Below are positions 33,530 to 46,387 of a stretch of 64,000 nucleotides of DNA, piece by piece; position 1 is the first letter of the stretch, and every line of letters starts with the position of its first letter. The notes under the pieces were generated by a model. It was not told the DNA's origin and ran no database searches. It saw nothing but the letters and a program-made list of their open reading frames with translations. This stretch comes from Steromphala cineraria (Eukaryota > Mollusca > Gastropoda > Trochida > Trochidae), in assembly GCA_916613615.1 (NCBI GenBank), contig OU744723.1:62070239-62134238 (forward strand), in the 5' to 3' direction. The position numbers and the translations under genes were made by a program.

Positions 33530-34110
33530 ACGTACAAATGGTGAGACGCTAATAAACACTGTCGGTCTACTAACTATCCATTGGGGTTGCAGGTATAGCC
33601 TCTCGACCTATTTAAATAGTTGCTTCATTATTAAAATTTGAAATCTCTATATAGATTATACATCATTTAGAAAACAAACATGCATGTTTTTTAATAATTT
33701 TGAAGTGTAGTTTGCAGGACTTGACCAAAGCTAGGTTTTCGTCAAACAAATTAATAATATCTAATAATTGTATTTCATAATTTCATAATTTCATATACAT
33801 GTAATACCTTTTTAGAGACTTATGTTTGATATGGTTACAAATGTTTTCATCTTTGTTTACCGAGCTGCATGCATGCATGTAGAAAATATTTAGAACAGAT
33901 TGTACTGCAAACAAAACATTTTTGTTTAAAATCATTTTGAGATATTTATGAAAAACAATGTATAATTTCGACGAACTACTTAATCCAGGGCTCCAGATAA
34001 TTATTTTGACTCATGCGTATTTCACTCATCAAATTTTAGATTGAGGAGTATAATTGCACATGAATAAAAACTTAGGACTCTTTTACCAATTTCAAAATAT
34101 TATTTCTGAT
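33530..34110. other. AT-rich spacer, no gene seen
   Basis: No supported frame, and no repeat recognised apart from short TAAT runs. Confidence 0.4.
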
Positions 34111-34111
34111 A

Positions 34112-35085
34112 ATGACAAGTAAACTTAATTTGGGCATTGGGTTACATGAACGTCTGAATTTGGATTTTACAGCCAAGGAAATTGCGAAGTCAGCAGTTGG
34201 AGGAATGTCCTATGATGTTTTTTATTCATTGTATGATAACCTTGTGCAACCTATTTTATCTTATGGTTCAGCTATTTGGGGGATTAGGGAATCGAGATGT
34301 ATAAACGCTGTTCAAAACACGGCCAGCCGTTTCTTTCTTGCTGTGGGTAATAAAACTGCTTATTCTGCAGTCAGATGTGAACTGGGGTGGCTATCCTGCA
34401 TTTCAAAACATCGAATAGAAACTATCCGTTTTTGGAGGAAAATAAACATGGCTGAACCATCAAGATTAACAAGTTGTATTAAAACCTGGTCCCAAAGTTT
34501 AGAAAGTCTTGGGATAGTTCAGTAATTAATCTCATCACCCAAGTTAATTTTCCTATTCATAATGTATTTTTTGTTACCCATCTGGAGTTTCTCACAATTA
34601 GAGAAAAAATAATTTGTACAGATCAAGAAAACTGGCTATGTAGTATATGGAATGATAATGGACAGAGTAATGGTAATAAACTTAGAACATATAGATTATT
34701 TAAAAGCACTTTGACAGTTTCACCCTATGTTCGCTCAGTGTCAGACCGCACTCAGCGATGTATCCTTGCAAAACAAGATGTGGTTCTCTCCCATATTAGA
34801 GATAGAATTAGGTCGTTTTTCCCGTCCGAAACCCCCATTAAATCAACGTTAATGTAAATACTGTAATTCTTCTGAAATAGAAGATGAGATACACTTTTTA
34901 ACTTCTTGTCAGCTTTACTCAGATATCAGGTCTCCGTTATGGTTAAAAGCGCAAGCTATTCACAATCAGTTTATAAATCTTTCCAACAGATCAAGGCATA
35001 TTTCTCTTGCAGTCACCCCAACTCTTCCAACCACTTGCCGCTACAACAAGCGCTATGTTTAGACGCAGGACATTTTTTAAACCCA
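34112..35085 (+). pseudogene. 3-prime fragment of a non-LTR retrotransposon ORF2
   Basis: The frame 34112-34525 reads YDNLVQPILSYGSAIWG, CINAVQNTASRFFLAVG and LGWLSCISKHRIETIRFW, the typical segment after a LINE reverse transcriptase. Later frames add NKLRTYRLFK (34675-34710) and the terminal Cys cluster YCNSSEIEDEIHFLTSCQLY (34853-34912). Stops at 34523 and 34855 and frame changes make it a pseudogene. It is related to, but in opposite orientation from, the fragment at 31.6-32.5 kb. Confidence 0.75.
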
Positions 35086-36300
35086 ATCTTATATTGCTCT
35101 CTTAAGCCTTTTTTAAAAATGTTGATATTTGTGATATAGTTTAACCATTTTAGCGTTTAATACGCTTTTAGTTATTTTAATGTATTTTTGTGTCTCATAG
35201 GCCATTGTTGGCCGGACGGCGTGCTATATTTGCCGCTTATAATATCTATAGTGACTAGTCTCAAGTACATGTGATCTGTGTGACACTTAAATATAATATT
35301 TTTCTTCTTCTTTATTTTGCAGCTCTGAACCTGCTTTTCTGATGACAGGAACAACATAGTCTAAACTTGCTTGATAGTAACGTTCAGTCGGGGCTTGCTG
35401 TAATCAAAAGTGTTCCCCGAACATGGATGACTGATGATTAGATCGATGGCTGCAGACTCTTTCGAAAAATTTACAAATCTCTTTGTGAAAGCTGGACTGA
35501 TGATTCTATTCAAGATGTAACAAATTGTATATATGTTGAAACAAAACAATATTTGACAATTACCTTTACGCATGTAAATAAACTCTTGACTCGTATTCTC
35601 AGAAAGTCAGGCGTATTGGTCATAATTTATGCTTAAATCTCAATTGTCCATGCGTATTAGTGTCTGTTTTTGGTTTTAAATTTGGTATGAATCAGTTTTT
35701 GGCCGTAACTAGAGCGAATGAGTAAGCGAGGGGTGAGTTTGTGTGCGCGGTGTCTTCCCGGGAAGCAGAATGAATAGCATTAATATAATCTCATTGATGT
35801 TATAATCTGTGATTTCAACGGAATAAAACACTGGGTGATGTGAAAAACTGAACCGCAAAATGAACTAAGGATTTGTTATAAACTAATATTGTCACTTTCG
35901 ACTTAAGCTGCAAAAAGAATTTAAGATTTGTAATAATAGTAAACTATTTTTGTGATTTTTACTTGAAAATTGCAAAAAACATGAAACATACAAGAAAATA
36001 AGAATGTTGATTATTGAATGTATAATATCAAAATTTAGGTTTATGTTTGATTTAAGAATTTAGTGCAGCTATGACTGAGTGAGTTGGGGTTCTTTCCACA
36101 AAAATCGTGAGTGGTGACTGATAAATCTACTCACTAACTCAGTCTCTTGACTAGTCTTAGAGTGAGTTGCGTTTACTGAGTGATATTCAATATCTTATCA
36201 TAAATTGAATAGTTTACTCACACTATTCTACTTAAGTTAACTGATGATTGGTCTCATATAAACATCAATAATTTATAAATATTTTCAAACGCCAGCAACG
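35086..36300. other. Spacer, probably including LINE 3-prime UTR remnants
   Basis: No supported ORF. An ACTCAGTC/GAGTGAGTT-rich patch lies at 36075-36185. Confidence 0.35.
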
Positions 36301-36314
36301 ATATCATTTGAACA

Positions 36315-36518
36315 ATGGCTCTTGCTCAGTTACCACAAGTTCATGTTAAGTTTATTCCCACTTCCCGTGGTGATAGATACCTGTGTGTTGATGAATATAT
36401 GTATAGACTAAATAAGAGGAAAGTCTCTCCAAAGACTGTAATGCCACAACATTCCCCATGTAATCAAATTAGCTTAAATCCCCAGATCTACACATGCATG
36501 TGCATATGTTGCATGTAA
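36315..36518 (+). pseudogene. FLYWCH-type zinc finger fragment
   Basis: The short frame contains VKFIPTSRGDRYLCVDEYMY then RLNKRK, matching the first half of a FLYWCH finger (basic strand, RG turn, Y-x-Y). The W-x-C and C/H ligands are lost after a frame change near residue 36. FLYWCH fingers often open Mutator-like transposases and some transcription factors. Nothing recognisable follows. Moderate guess. Confidence 0.4.
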
Positions 36519-36519
36519 C

Positions 36520-37700
36520 AAAATTATATTCAGTGTTTGGTCAAATGATCATGTGTTACTACCTAGTATTACTTACATTATAATATTTAATACTATATGG
36601 AATGTCAATGTGTCCATTAATTTGTTAACCATGTCCAATGTCAATGTAATGCATTCATTCTATTCATCCACTATTCATTGTTTATCATGATATATGTGAA
36701 CACGTCAATAAATTGTCTCTCTGTCGAATAACACTGTTCTTCTTTTTACCACTTCACATTTTTATATCACCCATGTGTCTGTAATCACATAGACCGCCTA
36801 TTGTTAGTGAAGTTAATCCCCCTAAGGTAGACTCCGTGTTTATACTGGTCTGCTTCCCGGGAACTAACCGTGTGCGCATACTATGATGTATTTATAACGT
36901 AAAAAACTGTGACGTAAAATACGTACAACGCAAAATACATGTGTCAGGATCATGAGCCATATAAATCGAACAAGTGATGTATTGCGAAAAAAAGGTGACT
37001 TGGATGGGCATTAGACGGGGTACACTTCAACAGGTGGTCCCAGCTGTGCCTTCAGTTAATTTTTTACGTCTCTATAGCAGTAACGTAAAATACACCTTTA
37101 ACAATACTATCAACCTTTATATTTTCTAATGATTATGGTAGATTAACATATTGTTACACCAAGGGAATTTGATGTTCCATGAAATAAGTAAAGCTCGATC
37201 AACTAGGTTCTTTCACTTACTTTATGTATTCTTTACCCAGTTTGTGTTGTTTTCATTTATTGCGATCATAACGTAAAATACACAAGAATTGGAGACAATG
37301 GAATTTTATGATTTTTTGGTAATGATCCACAAAGGTAATGTTAAATGACTGTAGAAAAGTAAAATTAATCATAATGTTTTTCATGTCTTGTTTGAAAACA
37401 TATCATACACTATTATTGGTGTAACTTTTTGTGTTAACAAACATAATACACTTTCGCTGGCGACACCCGATTCTTCACTGAAATATGATGTTTGACATGT
37501 CATAAAACTATATTCTAATGTATTACAGACGTACAAACGGTATAATATCACAGAAACTTCTGCTATCTTTATTTCCAAACTAATTTTTGTGAATAAATTT
37601 ACTATTTTTACCATTTACAACCAAAGACAATGAAAAAGAGCAAATGTGCACGTTGAGTGAGAATTAGTGATGTGTGGGGGTTGGGAGTCGTGTGAGTACT
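36520..37700. other. Spacer without gene
   Basis: The word AACGTAAAATACA recurs at about 36910, 37083 and 37269. No supported frame. Confidence 0.35.
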
Positions 37701-40453
37701 GACTGAAAGGGTGTGTCTGTGGGAGAGAGGGGCGAATGTGTACTGCGGGAGTCTGATGTTTGACTGAAAGGGTGTGTCTGTGGGAGAGAGGGGCGAATGT
37801 GTACTGCGGGAGTCTGATGTTTGACTGAAAGGGTGTGTCTGTGGGAGAGAGGGGCGAATGTGTACTGCGTGAGTCTGATGTTTGAGTGAAAGGGTGTGTC
37901 TGTGGGAGAGAGGGGCGAATGTGTACTGCGTGAGTCTGATGTTTCACTGAAAGGGTGTGTCTGTGGGAGAGAGGGGCGAATGTGTACTGCGTGAATCTGA
38001 TGTTTGACTGAAAGGGTGTGTCTGTGGGAGAGAGGGGCGAATGTGTACTGCGGGAGTCTGATGTTTGACTGAGAGGGTGTGTCTGTGGGAGAGAGGGGCG
38101 AATGTGTACTGCGTGAGTCTGATGTTTCACTGAAAGGGTGTGTCTGTGGGAGAGAGGGGCGAATGTGTACTGCGTGAATCTGATGTTTGACTGAAAGGGT
38201 GTGTCTGTGGGAGAGAGGGGCGAATGTGTACTGCGTGAGTCTGATGTTTGACTGAAAGGGTGTGTCTGTGGGAGAGAGGGGTGAATGTGTACTGCGTGAG
38301 TCTGATGTTTGACTGAAAGGGTGTGTCTGTGGGAGAGAGGGGCGAATGTGTACTGCGTGAATCTGATGTTTGACTGAAAGGGTGTGTCTGTGGGAGAGAG
38401 GGGCGAATGTGTACTGCGTGAGTCTGATGTTTGACTGAAAGGGTGTGTCTGTGGGAGAGAGGGGCGAATGTGTACTGCGTGAGTCTGATGTTTGACTGAA
38501 AGGGTGTGTCTGTGGGAGAGAGGGGCGAATGTGTACTGCGTGAGTCTGATGTTTGACTGAAAGGGTGTGTCTGTGGGAGAGAGGGGCGAATGTGTACTGC
38601 GTGAGTCTGATGTTTGACTGAAAGGGGGTGTCTGTGGGAGAGAGGGGAGAATGTGTACTGCGTGAGTCTGATGTTTGACTGAAAGGGTGTGTCTGTGGGA
38701 GAGAGGGGCGAATGTGTACTGCGGGAGTCTGATGTTTGACTGAAAGGGTGTGTCTGTGGGAGAGAGGGGCGAATGTGTACTGCGTGAATCTGATGTTTGA
38801 CTGAAAGGGTGTGTCTGTGGGAGAGAGGGGCGAATGTGTACTGCGTGAGTCTGATGTTTGACTGAAAGGGTGTGTCTGTGGGAGAGAGGGGCGAATGTGT
38901 ACTGCGTGAGTCTGATGTTTGAGTGAAAGGGTGTGTCTGTGGGAGAGAGGGGAGAATGTGTACTGCGTGAGTCTGATGTTTGACTGAAAGGGTGTGTCTG
39001 TGGGAGAGAGGGGCGAATGTGTACTGCGTGAATCTGATGTTTGACTGAAAGGGTGTGTCTGTGGGAGAGAGGGGCGAATGTGTACTGCGTGAGTCTGATG
39101 TTTGACTGAAAGGGTGTGTCTGTGGGAGAGAGGGGCGAATGTGTACTGCGTGAGTCTGATGTTTGACTGAAAGGGTGTGTCTGTGGGAGAGAGGGGCGAA
39201 TGTGTACTGCGTGAGTCTGATGTTTGAGTGAAAGGGTGTGTCTGTGGGAGAGAGGGGAGAATGTGTACTGCGTGAGTCTGATGTTTGACTGAAAGGGTGT
39301 GTCTGTGGGAGAGAGGGGCGAATGTGTACTGCGTGAATCTGATGTTTGACTGAAAGGGTGTGTCTGTGGGAGAGAGGGGCGAATGTGTACTGCGTGAGTC
39401 TGATGTTTGACTGAGAGGGTGTGTCTGTGGGAGAGAGGGGAGAATGTGTACTGCGGGAGTCTGATGTTTGACTGAGAGGGTGTGTCTGTGGGAGAGAGGG
39501 GCGAATGTGTCCTGCATGAGTCTGATGTTTGACTGAAAGGGTGTGTCTGTGGGAGAGAGGGGCGAATGTGTACTGCGTGAGTCTGATGTTTGACTGAAAG
39601 GGTGTGTCTGTGGGAGAGAGGGGCGAATGTGTACTGCGTGAGTCTGATGTTGGAGTGAAAGGGTGTGTCTGTGGGAGAGAGGGGCGAATGTGTACTGCGT
39701 GAATCTGATGTTTGACTGAAAGGGTGTGTCTGTGGGAGAGAGGGGCGAATGTGTCCTGCATGAGTCTGATGTTTGACTGAAAGGGTGTGTCTGTGGGAGA
39801 GAGGGGAGAATGTGTACTGCGTGAGTCTGATGTTTGAGTGAAAGGGTGTGTCTGTGGGAGAGAGGGGCGAATGTGTACTGCGTGAATCTGATGTTTGAGT
39901 GAAAGGGTGTGTCTGTGGGAGAGAGGGGCGAATGTGTACTGCGTGAATCTGATGTTTGACTGAAAGGGGGTGTCTGTGGGAGAGAGGGGCGAATGTGTAC
40001 TGCGTGAATCTGATGTTTGACTGAAAGGGTGTGTCTGTGGGAGAGAGGGGCGAATGTGTCCTGCATGAGTCTGATGTTTGACTGAAAGGGTGTGTCTGTG
40101 GGAGAGAGGGGCGAATGTGTACTGCGTGAGTCTGATGTTTGACTGAAAGGGTGTGTCTGTGGGAGAGAGGGGCGAATGTGTACTGCGTGAGTCTGATGTT
40201 TGAGTGAAAGGGTGTGTCTGTGGGAGAGAGGGGCGAATGTGTCCTGCATGAGTCTGATGTTTGACTGAAAGGGTGTGTCTGTGGGAGAGAGGGGAGAATG
40301 TGTACTGCGTGAGTCTGATGTTTGAGTGAAAGGGGGTGTCTGTGGGAGAGAGGGGAGAATGTGTACTGCGTGAGTCTGATGTTTGACTGAAAGGGTGTGT
40401 CTGTGGGAGAGAGGGGCGAATGTGTACTGCGTGAGTCTGATGTTTGACTGAGA
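37701..40453. repeat. 61-bp minisatellite, about 45 copies
   Basis: The unit TGAAAGGGTGTGTCTGTGGG...TGATGTTTGAC repeats every 61 bp with few variants (GCGTGAGTC, GCGTGAATC, GCGGGAGTC, CCTGCATGAGTC; CTG or GTG before AAAGG). The variant CCTGCATGAG recurs at 39511, 39755, 40060 and 40243, that is 4, 5 and 3 units apart, so blocks of several units have been duplicated. The minus strand is CT-rich and has no stop in any frame, producing very long artificial ORFs. Confidence 0.97.
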
Positions 40454-41216
40454 GAATGAAGTATTGTATACGGATGTGTTGTATATCGTGGTTTCTTATG
40501 AGTGCAGTAATGTATTGAGAAAGTATGTGGGGTGGGCTAAGGATGGTTAATGTGGTGAAAGGTGGTGCGAAATCTAACGAATGCAAATGTATTGTTGTAC
40601 TTGTTATGAATTTGTAATTGTATGTTTGTGTCTCGTAATCCTTATGGCTGGGTGCTGAAATTTAACAGCTTTTTATACTGTGATATATATATATATTTGT
40701 ACAGCATGTGACACATTAATAAAATACTCTTCTTCTACTTCTTCGTATTTCACGCAGATACGCATCCTATCTGGGGCCCTGTCCCTGGGCCCTGTTTCAC
40801 TAAACGTTCGTATCGTTCCAATCTTCGTAAAATTTATCTAAGCGTTACGATTTTGTTCATTCGCGTTTCATTTAAAAATGGCAGCACAAAAACAAGATCG
40901 CAGCACAAAAAAATATTCCAAAAAGTTCCGCCAAAAATTATGACAGCAAAGGAGGTGTCGCAACTTAGGATTTTGTTAATCGTAAATGTAACAAAGATGG
41001 TGTCAGTCAAGTGACAGTGCCTGCAGTCAATATATATTTCAAATCTACTGCTGTAAAATCCCTTTCCCAGGATTATACCCCATTACGAAGACCGCCACTA
41101 CTCAGACACTTTCAGAAACCCAGTACGCAGATACTTAAACACAAGGCCAACTATAGAAGAAGAAGAAGAGTATTTAATTTATGTGTATAGAAATCCCTCT
41201 ATATTTTTACCGTTTT
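40454..41216. other. Flank of the minisatellite; AATAAA at 40716; possible MITE arm
   Basis: A TA run and AATAAA (about 40716-40721) could be a polyadenylation site of an unknown plus-strand transcript. GGGCCCTGTTTCACTAAACG at 40788 resembles a MITE terminus, but no partner end is visible. No ORF supported. Confidence 0.3.
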
Positions 41217-42400
41217 TAGCTCACCTTTACAAAGTAAATGTCAGCTTATGTCGTGGAAAGGTAGATGTTTCAGTTTTGAGAATCCAAGATGGCCGCCATG
41301 GCAGCCATATTGAATTTTCAATTAGATTTCATGAAAAGGACTACCCCTTCTAAACCAATCTAGATATCATTCTGAAATTGTGTTATGTTATACCTATGGT
41401 GATTGCGCACAGAAAGGTAAACGTTTCAGTTTTGAGAATCCAATATGGCCGCCATGGCAGCCATATTGAATTTTCAATTAGATTTCATGAAAAAACTACT
41501 CCTCCTTAACCAATCTAGATATCATTCTGAAATTGCATTATGTTATAACTATGGTGATTCCGCACAGAAAGGTAGACGTTTCAGTTTTGAGAATCCAAGA
41601 TGGCCGCCATGGCAGCCATATTGAATTTTCAATTTGATTTCATGAAAAGGACTACCCCTTCTAAACCAATCTAGATATCATTCTGAAATTGTGTTATGTT
41701 ATACCTATGGTGATTGCGCACAGAAAGGTAAACGTTTCAGTTTTGAGAATCCAAGATGGCCGCCATGGCAGCCATATTGAATTTTCAATTAGATTTCATG
41801 AAAAAACTACTCCTCCTTAACCAATCTAGATATCATTCTGAAATTGCATTATGTTATAACTATGGTGATTCCGCACAGAAAGGTAGACGTTTCAGTTTTG
41901 AGAATCCAAGATGGCCGCCATGGCAGCCATATTGAATTTTCAATTTGATTTCATGAAAAGGACTACCCCTTCTAAACCAATCTAGATATCATTCTGAAAT
42001 TGTGTTATGTTATACCTATGGTGATTGCGCACAGAAAGGTAAACGTTTCAGTTTTGAGAATTCAATATGGCCGCCATGGCAGCCATATTGAATTTTCAAT
42101 TAGATTTCATGAAAAAGAGTACTCCTCCTAAACCAATCTAGATATCATTTTTAAATTGTAGTATGTTATAGCTATAGTGATTCCGCCCAGGAAGGTAGAC
42201 GTTTCAGTTTTGAGAATCCGCAATAGCAGCCATATTGACTTTTCAGCTGCAGATGACACATCATTATCATTAAATTTTAAGCTTTCATCAAGTGATCACT
42301 CATACCATATGAATTCTCTAATTTGAACTTACTAATCATAATATTATCTTGATCACGCAAGTTGTTCATATTTTTAAGTGTTTCTAAAATAAACTAGATT
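41217..42400 (-). mobile_element. Pearl-like element, 155/156-bp monomer family, minus copy
   Basis: Begins with TAGCTCACCTTTACAAAG (the right end read on minus). Monomers are anchored by GGCCGCCATGG at 41291, 41447, 41602, 41758, 41913 and 42069, spaced 156, 155, 156, 155, 156, which marks a 311-bp dimer. A seventh decayed unit and a 130-bp flank complete it. It is the inverted homologue of 51640-52677. The ACGG tract found in the other copy is missing. Confidence 0.8.
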
Positions 42401-42439
42401 AGCGTTTGCGGGATACCGCAAATACAGAGCAGCCCCGGA

Positions 42440-43260
42440 ACTTGGGGTTTCGCCTTACCCTGTTCCGCCTTTTACAGGCCTCACCAAATTGGGAATTTTC
42501 TCGTGACCTTGACCTTTGACACTCAAGGTAACACAATCAATGAACACATTTAATTGAGTATAACATTATTGTAATGAAATAAAGTGTTAAAAATTAAATC
42601 AATCCATTTTCTCCATATATGTTGACCTTGCTGTGACCTTGACCTTCGACAGTTCGTACCCAAAACTTTTTGAAAATTTTGTACTTCTCAAGAGATAATA
42701 TATACAAAATCTAAACTTCATAGCACAAACACTTTTCAAGTTATTGTGTTTACTAGGAATTGCAATAACTCATATCTCATGCCCTTGACCTTTGACCTTC
42801 AAGGTCACACAATAATTGAACACTTTTTATTGAGTATAACAATCATGTATTGATTAAAAGTGATCAAAGTTAAAAATAAGCATTTTCGCTAAACCAAGCT
42901 TAAGTCATGACCTTGCTGTGACCTTGACCTTTGACGGATTATAGCCGAAACCTTTTCAAGTTTTTTTACTTTTCCAAGGATGATATATACCAAGTTAGAG
43001 CTTCATAGCACAAAAACTTTTCAAGTAACTGTGTTTACAAAGAATTTTGCGGTGATTTTATAACTCGTGACCTTGACGTTTGAACTTGAAAGTGAACATG
43101 TCATAATGATTCCCTGGAAGTATTAACATTTAGACATATTCATGAGTTCTGAAAAGCTAAATGGGATAAAGTTATACCCAAATTTAGTGCATTTTGTAAT
43201 AACTCATATCTCATGACCTTGACCTTTGACCTTAGACGGGGCTGCTAATAATTGAATGAT
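42440..43260. repeat. Diverged array with TGACCTTGACC blocks
   Basis: GTGACCTTGACCTTTGAC-like blocks occur near 42494, 42623, 42780, 42916, 43068 and 43215, followed by cognate AAGGTMACACAAT blocks. No coding capacity. Confidence 0.65.
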
Positions 43261-43854
43261 TGAAATCCTAAGACTACATTTTTCACAGGTTAATTATTAG
43301 TTAGCTTTTGCTAATTTGTCATAAATCATATCTCAAAATGTCAACTTCCTAACCCCTTTACCATCCATATCACAGGCATGAATTTCTATAACTTTAATTT
43401 CAATCTCAATGAAACTCAATCAACAGTTTTGGTTTTCAGAAATTCTCATTTATCAGCTCATACTCATACCACTTTTAAATAACACTTAATGCCAAGTTTC
43501 ACAATACCAACACAACAAAAGGTGATTTCAACAAGCAAGATGGCAATGGAATAACAACGCCCCATGTATTTTGCAAGGAAAAACTTGCGGATATATCAGT
43601 TTATTGTTTGCTGAAAATATTTTACATATACAGTAGTCAGAATACTATTGTTATGGACAATGCCTAGCATCTCAAATTGCAAACGGAATCTGAGCTTCTA
43701 GACACTGAAGGTATACTTTCTCGATCTATTATGTCGACCGCCCTAAAAGATACACCACAGAACCAAAACAACCACTAAAAGTGCTGTGTGATTATCTGTA
43801 GTTACCGGTCACATTGTCATCAATTCCAAACCAGATTCCCAATCATACTGATGC

Positions 43855-45217
43855 TTAAAGGGGCAGTTGCACGTTTTTTTATATTTTTTGTATTTTAAAA
43901 TTTTCACTGATAACTGTAAGTTGATGCTAAATGTATTATTTTGACAGAGTCAAAAATCTCATAACACAAGCCTATCATCCATAGTCAGATGACAAAGTAT
44001 GAAGTTTCACCAAAAAAAAGGGGGGGCATTTTGTCAATCTGATTAAAATCAAATCATTGATTCGCTCCCTAATATGTTGTTACTGGTCACTCATCTACGA
44101 TCTGACGGAATCCCGTAGAGGTCCGTGTCCACCGGAAGTAAGATTTCAACCCGTCACAGTTGCGCTTTCAAAGTTGTAAAAGTAGATTAAAGGTTCAAAC
44201 ATCATCGCTTTTCTATGTAACACGGAAAATGCCGAGGTTTTCTGAATGTTAGGGTAGGCTTGATTTGCTACATCAACATGAAAGCAGTATGTTTGTTAAC
44301 ATCCTTGTCGTCAGAATTATTAAAATATGATCAAATTTCAGATTATTGGAAACTAGATACAAATACTGTAAATCTTATGCATATTATACGTTTTGTAAAA
44401 TTAATAATCCTATGATACATTACAATCTAGACTATGATCGAAATCAAAGGATACAAGATTGAGAAAAATTCATGAAATACCAATATTTTCTTTGAAGTAC
44501 AACCGTTATCTTTAATTAACTGATAAATATATTGTTTTCTCAAAACATCTTAGTCACACGTTTTGCGGTGAGATTTGCAGGATATGAAGATTAGTTTAAT
44601 AGAACCTTATATACTTGATTATCTAGCTTTGTAAAGAATTCAGAACCATTTTATCAGAGTCAGTGACATATCCTCTTTTAAACATAACATATGTTATGAA
44701 TCTTGTATGGTTATTACAAAACTCGGTCATAAGTTATCAAACGGATTTTTTCCAAAACATCGTTCTAGTTGGGTTGCAAATCAAGTAAGCCCCTTGCAAT
44801 GCCGACGCGCTCATGCAGCCCTCGGTAGCTTATTTCCATGTGTAGACACAGTGATTTACAATGGATAGCAAGACACACCAAAGCCTGTGCACCTATATAT
44901 GTAGGTTTTGTGATATGAATTATTACAAAGCATCAATAGCGGGGTAAATTATTTATCGATACGCCGAAATGACGGAGGAAGATGGAATCTGATTGTTCGC
45001 ATCAGGACCGACTCTACAAACTGATTTACTGTCAAATTCGGGGTCATTTCCTGTTCAAAGTTCACCTGGACATGGTTCTCTACGGGATTCCGTCAGATCT
45101 TAGATTGGTGACAAGTAACAACATAATATGAAACAAGAGAGAGAATCTAAGATTTGATTTCAATGAGATTGGGCATTTTGTGTGAACACCTTTAATTCAT
45201 TTTGTGAAAGAAAAATA
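43855..45217. mobile_element. MITE with AAAGGGGCAGT ends, copy 1, interrupted and truncated
   Basis: Left part 43855-44034 and right part 45172-45217 align with 45290-45560 of the complete copy. The middle is split by the element 44035-45171, and the 3-prime third is lost at the junction with the pearl-like fragment at 45223. Confidence 0.7.
44035..45171. mobile_element. 1.1 kb MULE-like non-autonomous element, 10-bp target duplication
   Basis: Inverted termini of about 90 bp begin CAATCTGATTAAAATCAAAT on the left and CAATCTCATTGAAATCAAAT on the right (minus), and both reach GATCTGACGGAATCCCGTAG. GGCATTTTGT flanks both sides (44025-44034 and 45172-45181). The complete host MITE at 45290-45652 shows the uninterrupted site (GGCCATTTTTGT near 45471). 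No transposase ORF. Confidence 0.82.
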
Positions 45218-45222
45218 GAAGC

Positions 45223-46110
45223 AGTGGCTCTGTAGCTCATCAGGCTTCATATCAATTTTGCTTTAGGGTGTGGCAATGTGAAATTAGGTTTAAAGGGGCA
45301 GTAGCACGTTTTTTGATAATTTTATATTTTAAATTTCTCACTGATAATTGTAAGTGAATGCTAAATGTATTATTTTGACAGTGTCAAAAATCTCATTACA
45401 CAAGCCAATCGTCCATTGTCAGAGGTCAAAGAATGAAGATTCACATAAAATCCATTGGCGGCCATTTTTGTGTGAACACCTTTAATTCATTTTTGTAAGA
45501 AAAAGGAATCGCATGGCTAAACTTAATGCTCTATACTGGAATTATTACTGCTCCATTTAGTTTAAATACATTGTCTTTCAATTGAAACCATTAATTTTCA
45601 TTTTCCTTCCATCAACCTATATTCCCCCTAAAAACGTGCTACTGCCCCTTAAAAGGTGTGGCCCCTGAGACCCTTATTAGGGGCCACAGGGCCACAAAAG
45701 CTATCAATTATAATCCTCACTGGTCAAAGAGTATATTCTCAAGGTTTCAGCTTTCTGGGCCTTTCGTCCCTGGAGAAGAAGATGAGAATAGGTTTTAAGG
45801 GTGTGGCCACTCGGGCCCTTGATAGGGGTCAATTGGCCACCAAAGCTACAATTTATAATCCTCACTAGTTAAGGAGTCCGTACTCAAAGTGTCAGCTTTC
45901 TAGGCCTTATGGTTCTAGAGAAGAAGATGAAAAAAAATGTTTAGGGTGTGGCCCCTGTGGCCCTTATTAGGGACCACAAGGCCACCAAAGCTACAATTTA
46001 TAATCCTCACTAGCCCAGGAGTCTGTACACCAAGTTTCAGCTTTCTAGGCTTTATGTTTCTGGAGAAGAAGATGAAAATAGGTTGTTAGGGCTTGGCCCC
46101 TGTGGCTGTT
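45223..46110 (+). mobile_element. Pearl-like (145-bp family) fragment with a nested MITE
   Basis: The left end TGGCTCTGTAGCTCATCAGG (45232-45251) matches 15371-15390. Three monomers follow after the nested MITE (45290-45652). The right end and microsatellite are absent. Confidence 0.75.
45290..45652. mobile_element. 363-bp MITE with AAAGGGGCAGTAGCACG ends, complete copy
   Basis: Terminal inverted repeats of about 20 bp (TTAAAGGGGCAGTAGCACGT and its complement). Flanking bases suggest a TTAA-like target. Inserted into a pearl-like monomer whose uninterrupted form is seen at 15836 (AGGTTTTTAGGGCGTGG). Confidence 0.8.
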
Positions 46111-46387
46111 ATTATTATTATATTATATACAAATACTTATTTTACCCAGTACAATGGTCGAAGTGTCCCCATGTTTCACCCTACACAGCACCAGGTCTGC
46201 AACAGATCTGGCTATCATCCCGTCTGTCCAGGGTAGACGGTCATCTGTAAAATGGAAAGATGGAAATATTGTGGATTATAAAGTTAAAATTGGTTATATA
46301 AACCTCAGGCGCCAGATTTTTGTTGTTGTTGGGGGTTACTCTTTTCTGGAGTAAACCTCCTTTTAGAACCATACCCAACATCAGAGG

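Noticed and set aside
37701..40453. CRISPR-like array
   Set aside because: The repeats are contiguous with no unique spacers and the context is eukaryotic.
37615..40586. Long minus-strand ORFs of 819 and 861 codons
   Set aside because: They are the 61-bp minisatellite read through. All three minus frames are open because the CT-rich unit lacks stop codons, and the protein period merely mirrors the DNA period.
46154..46354. 66-codon plus ORF
   Set aside because: No family resemblance, no splice context, and it lies between repeat fragments; not enough to call a gene.
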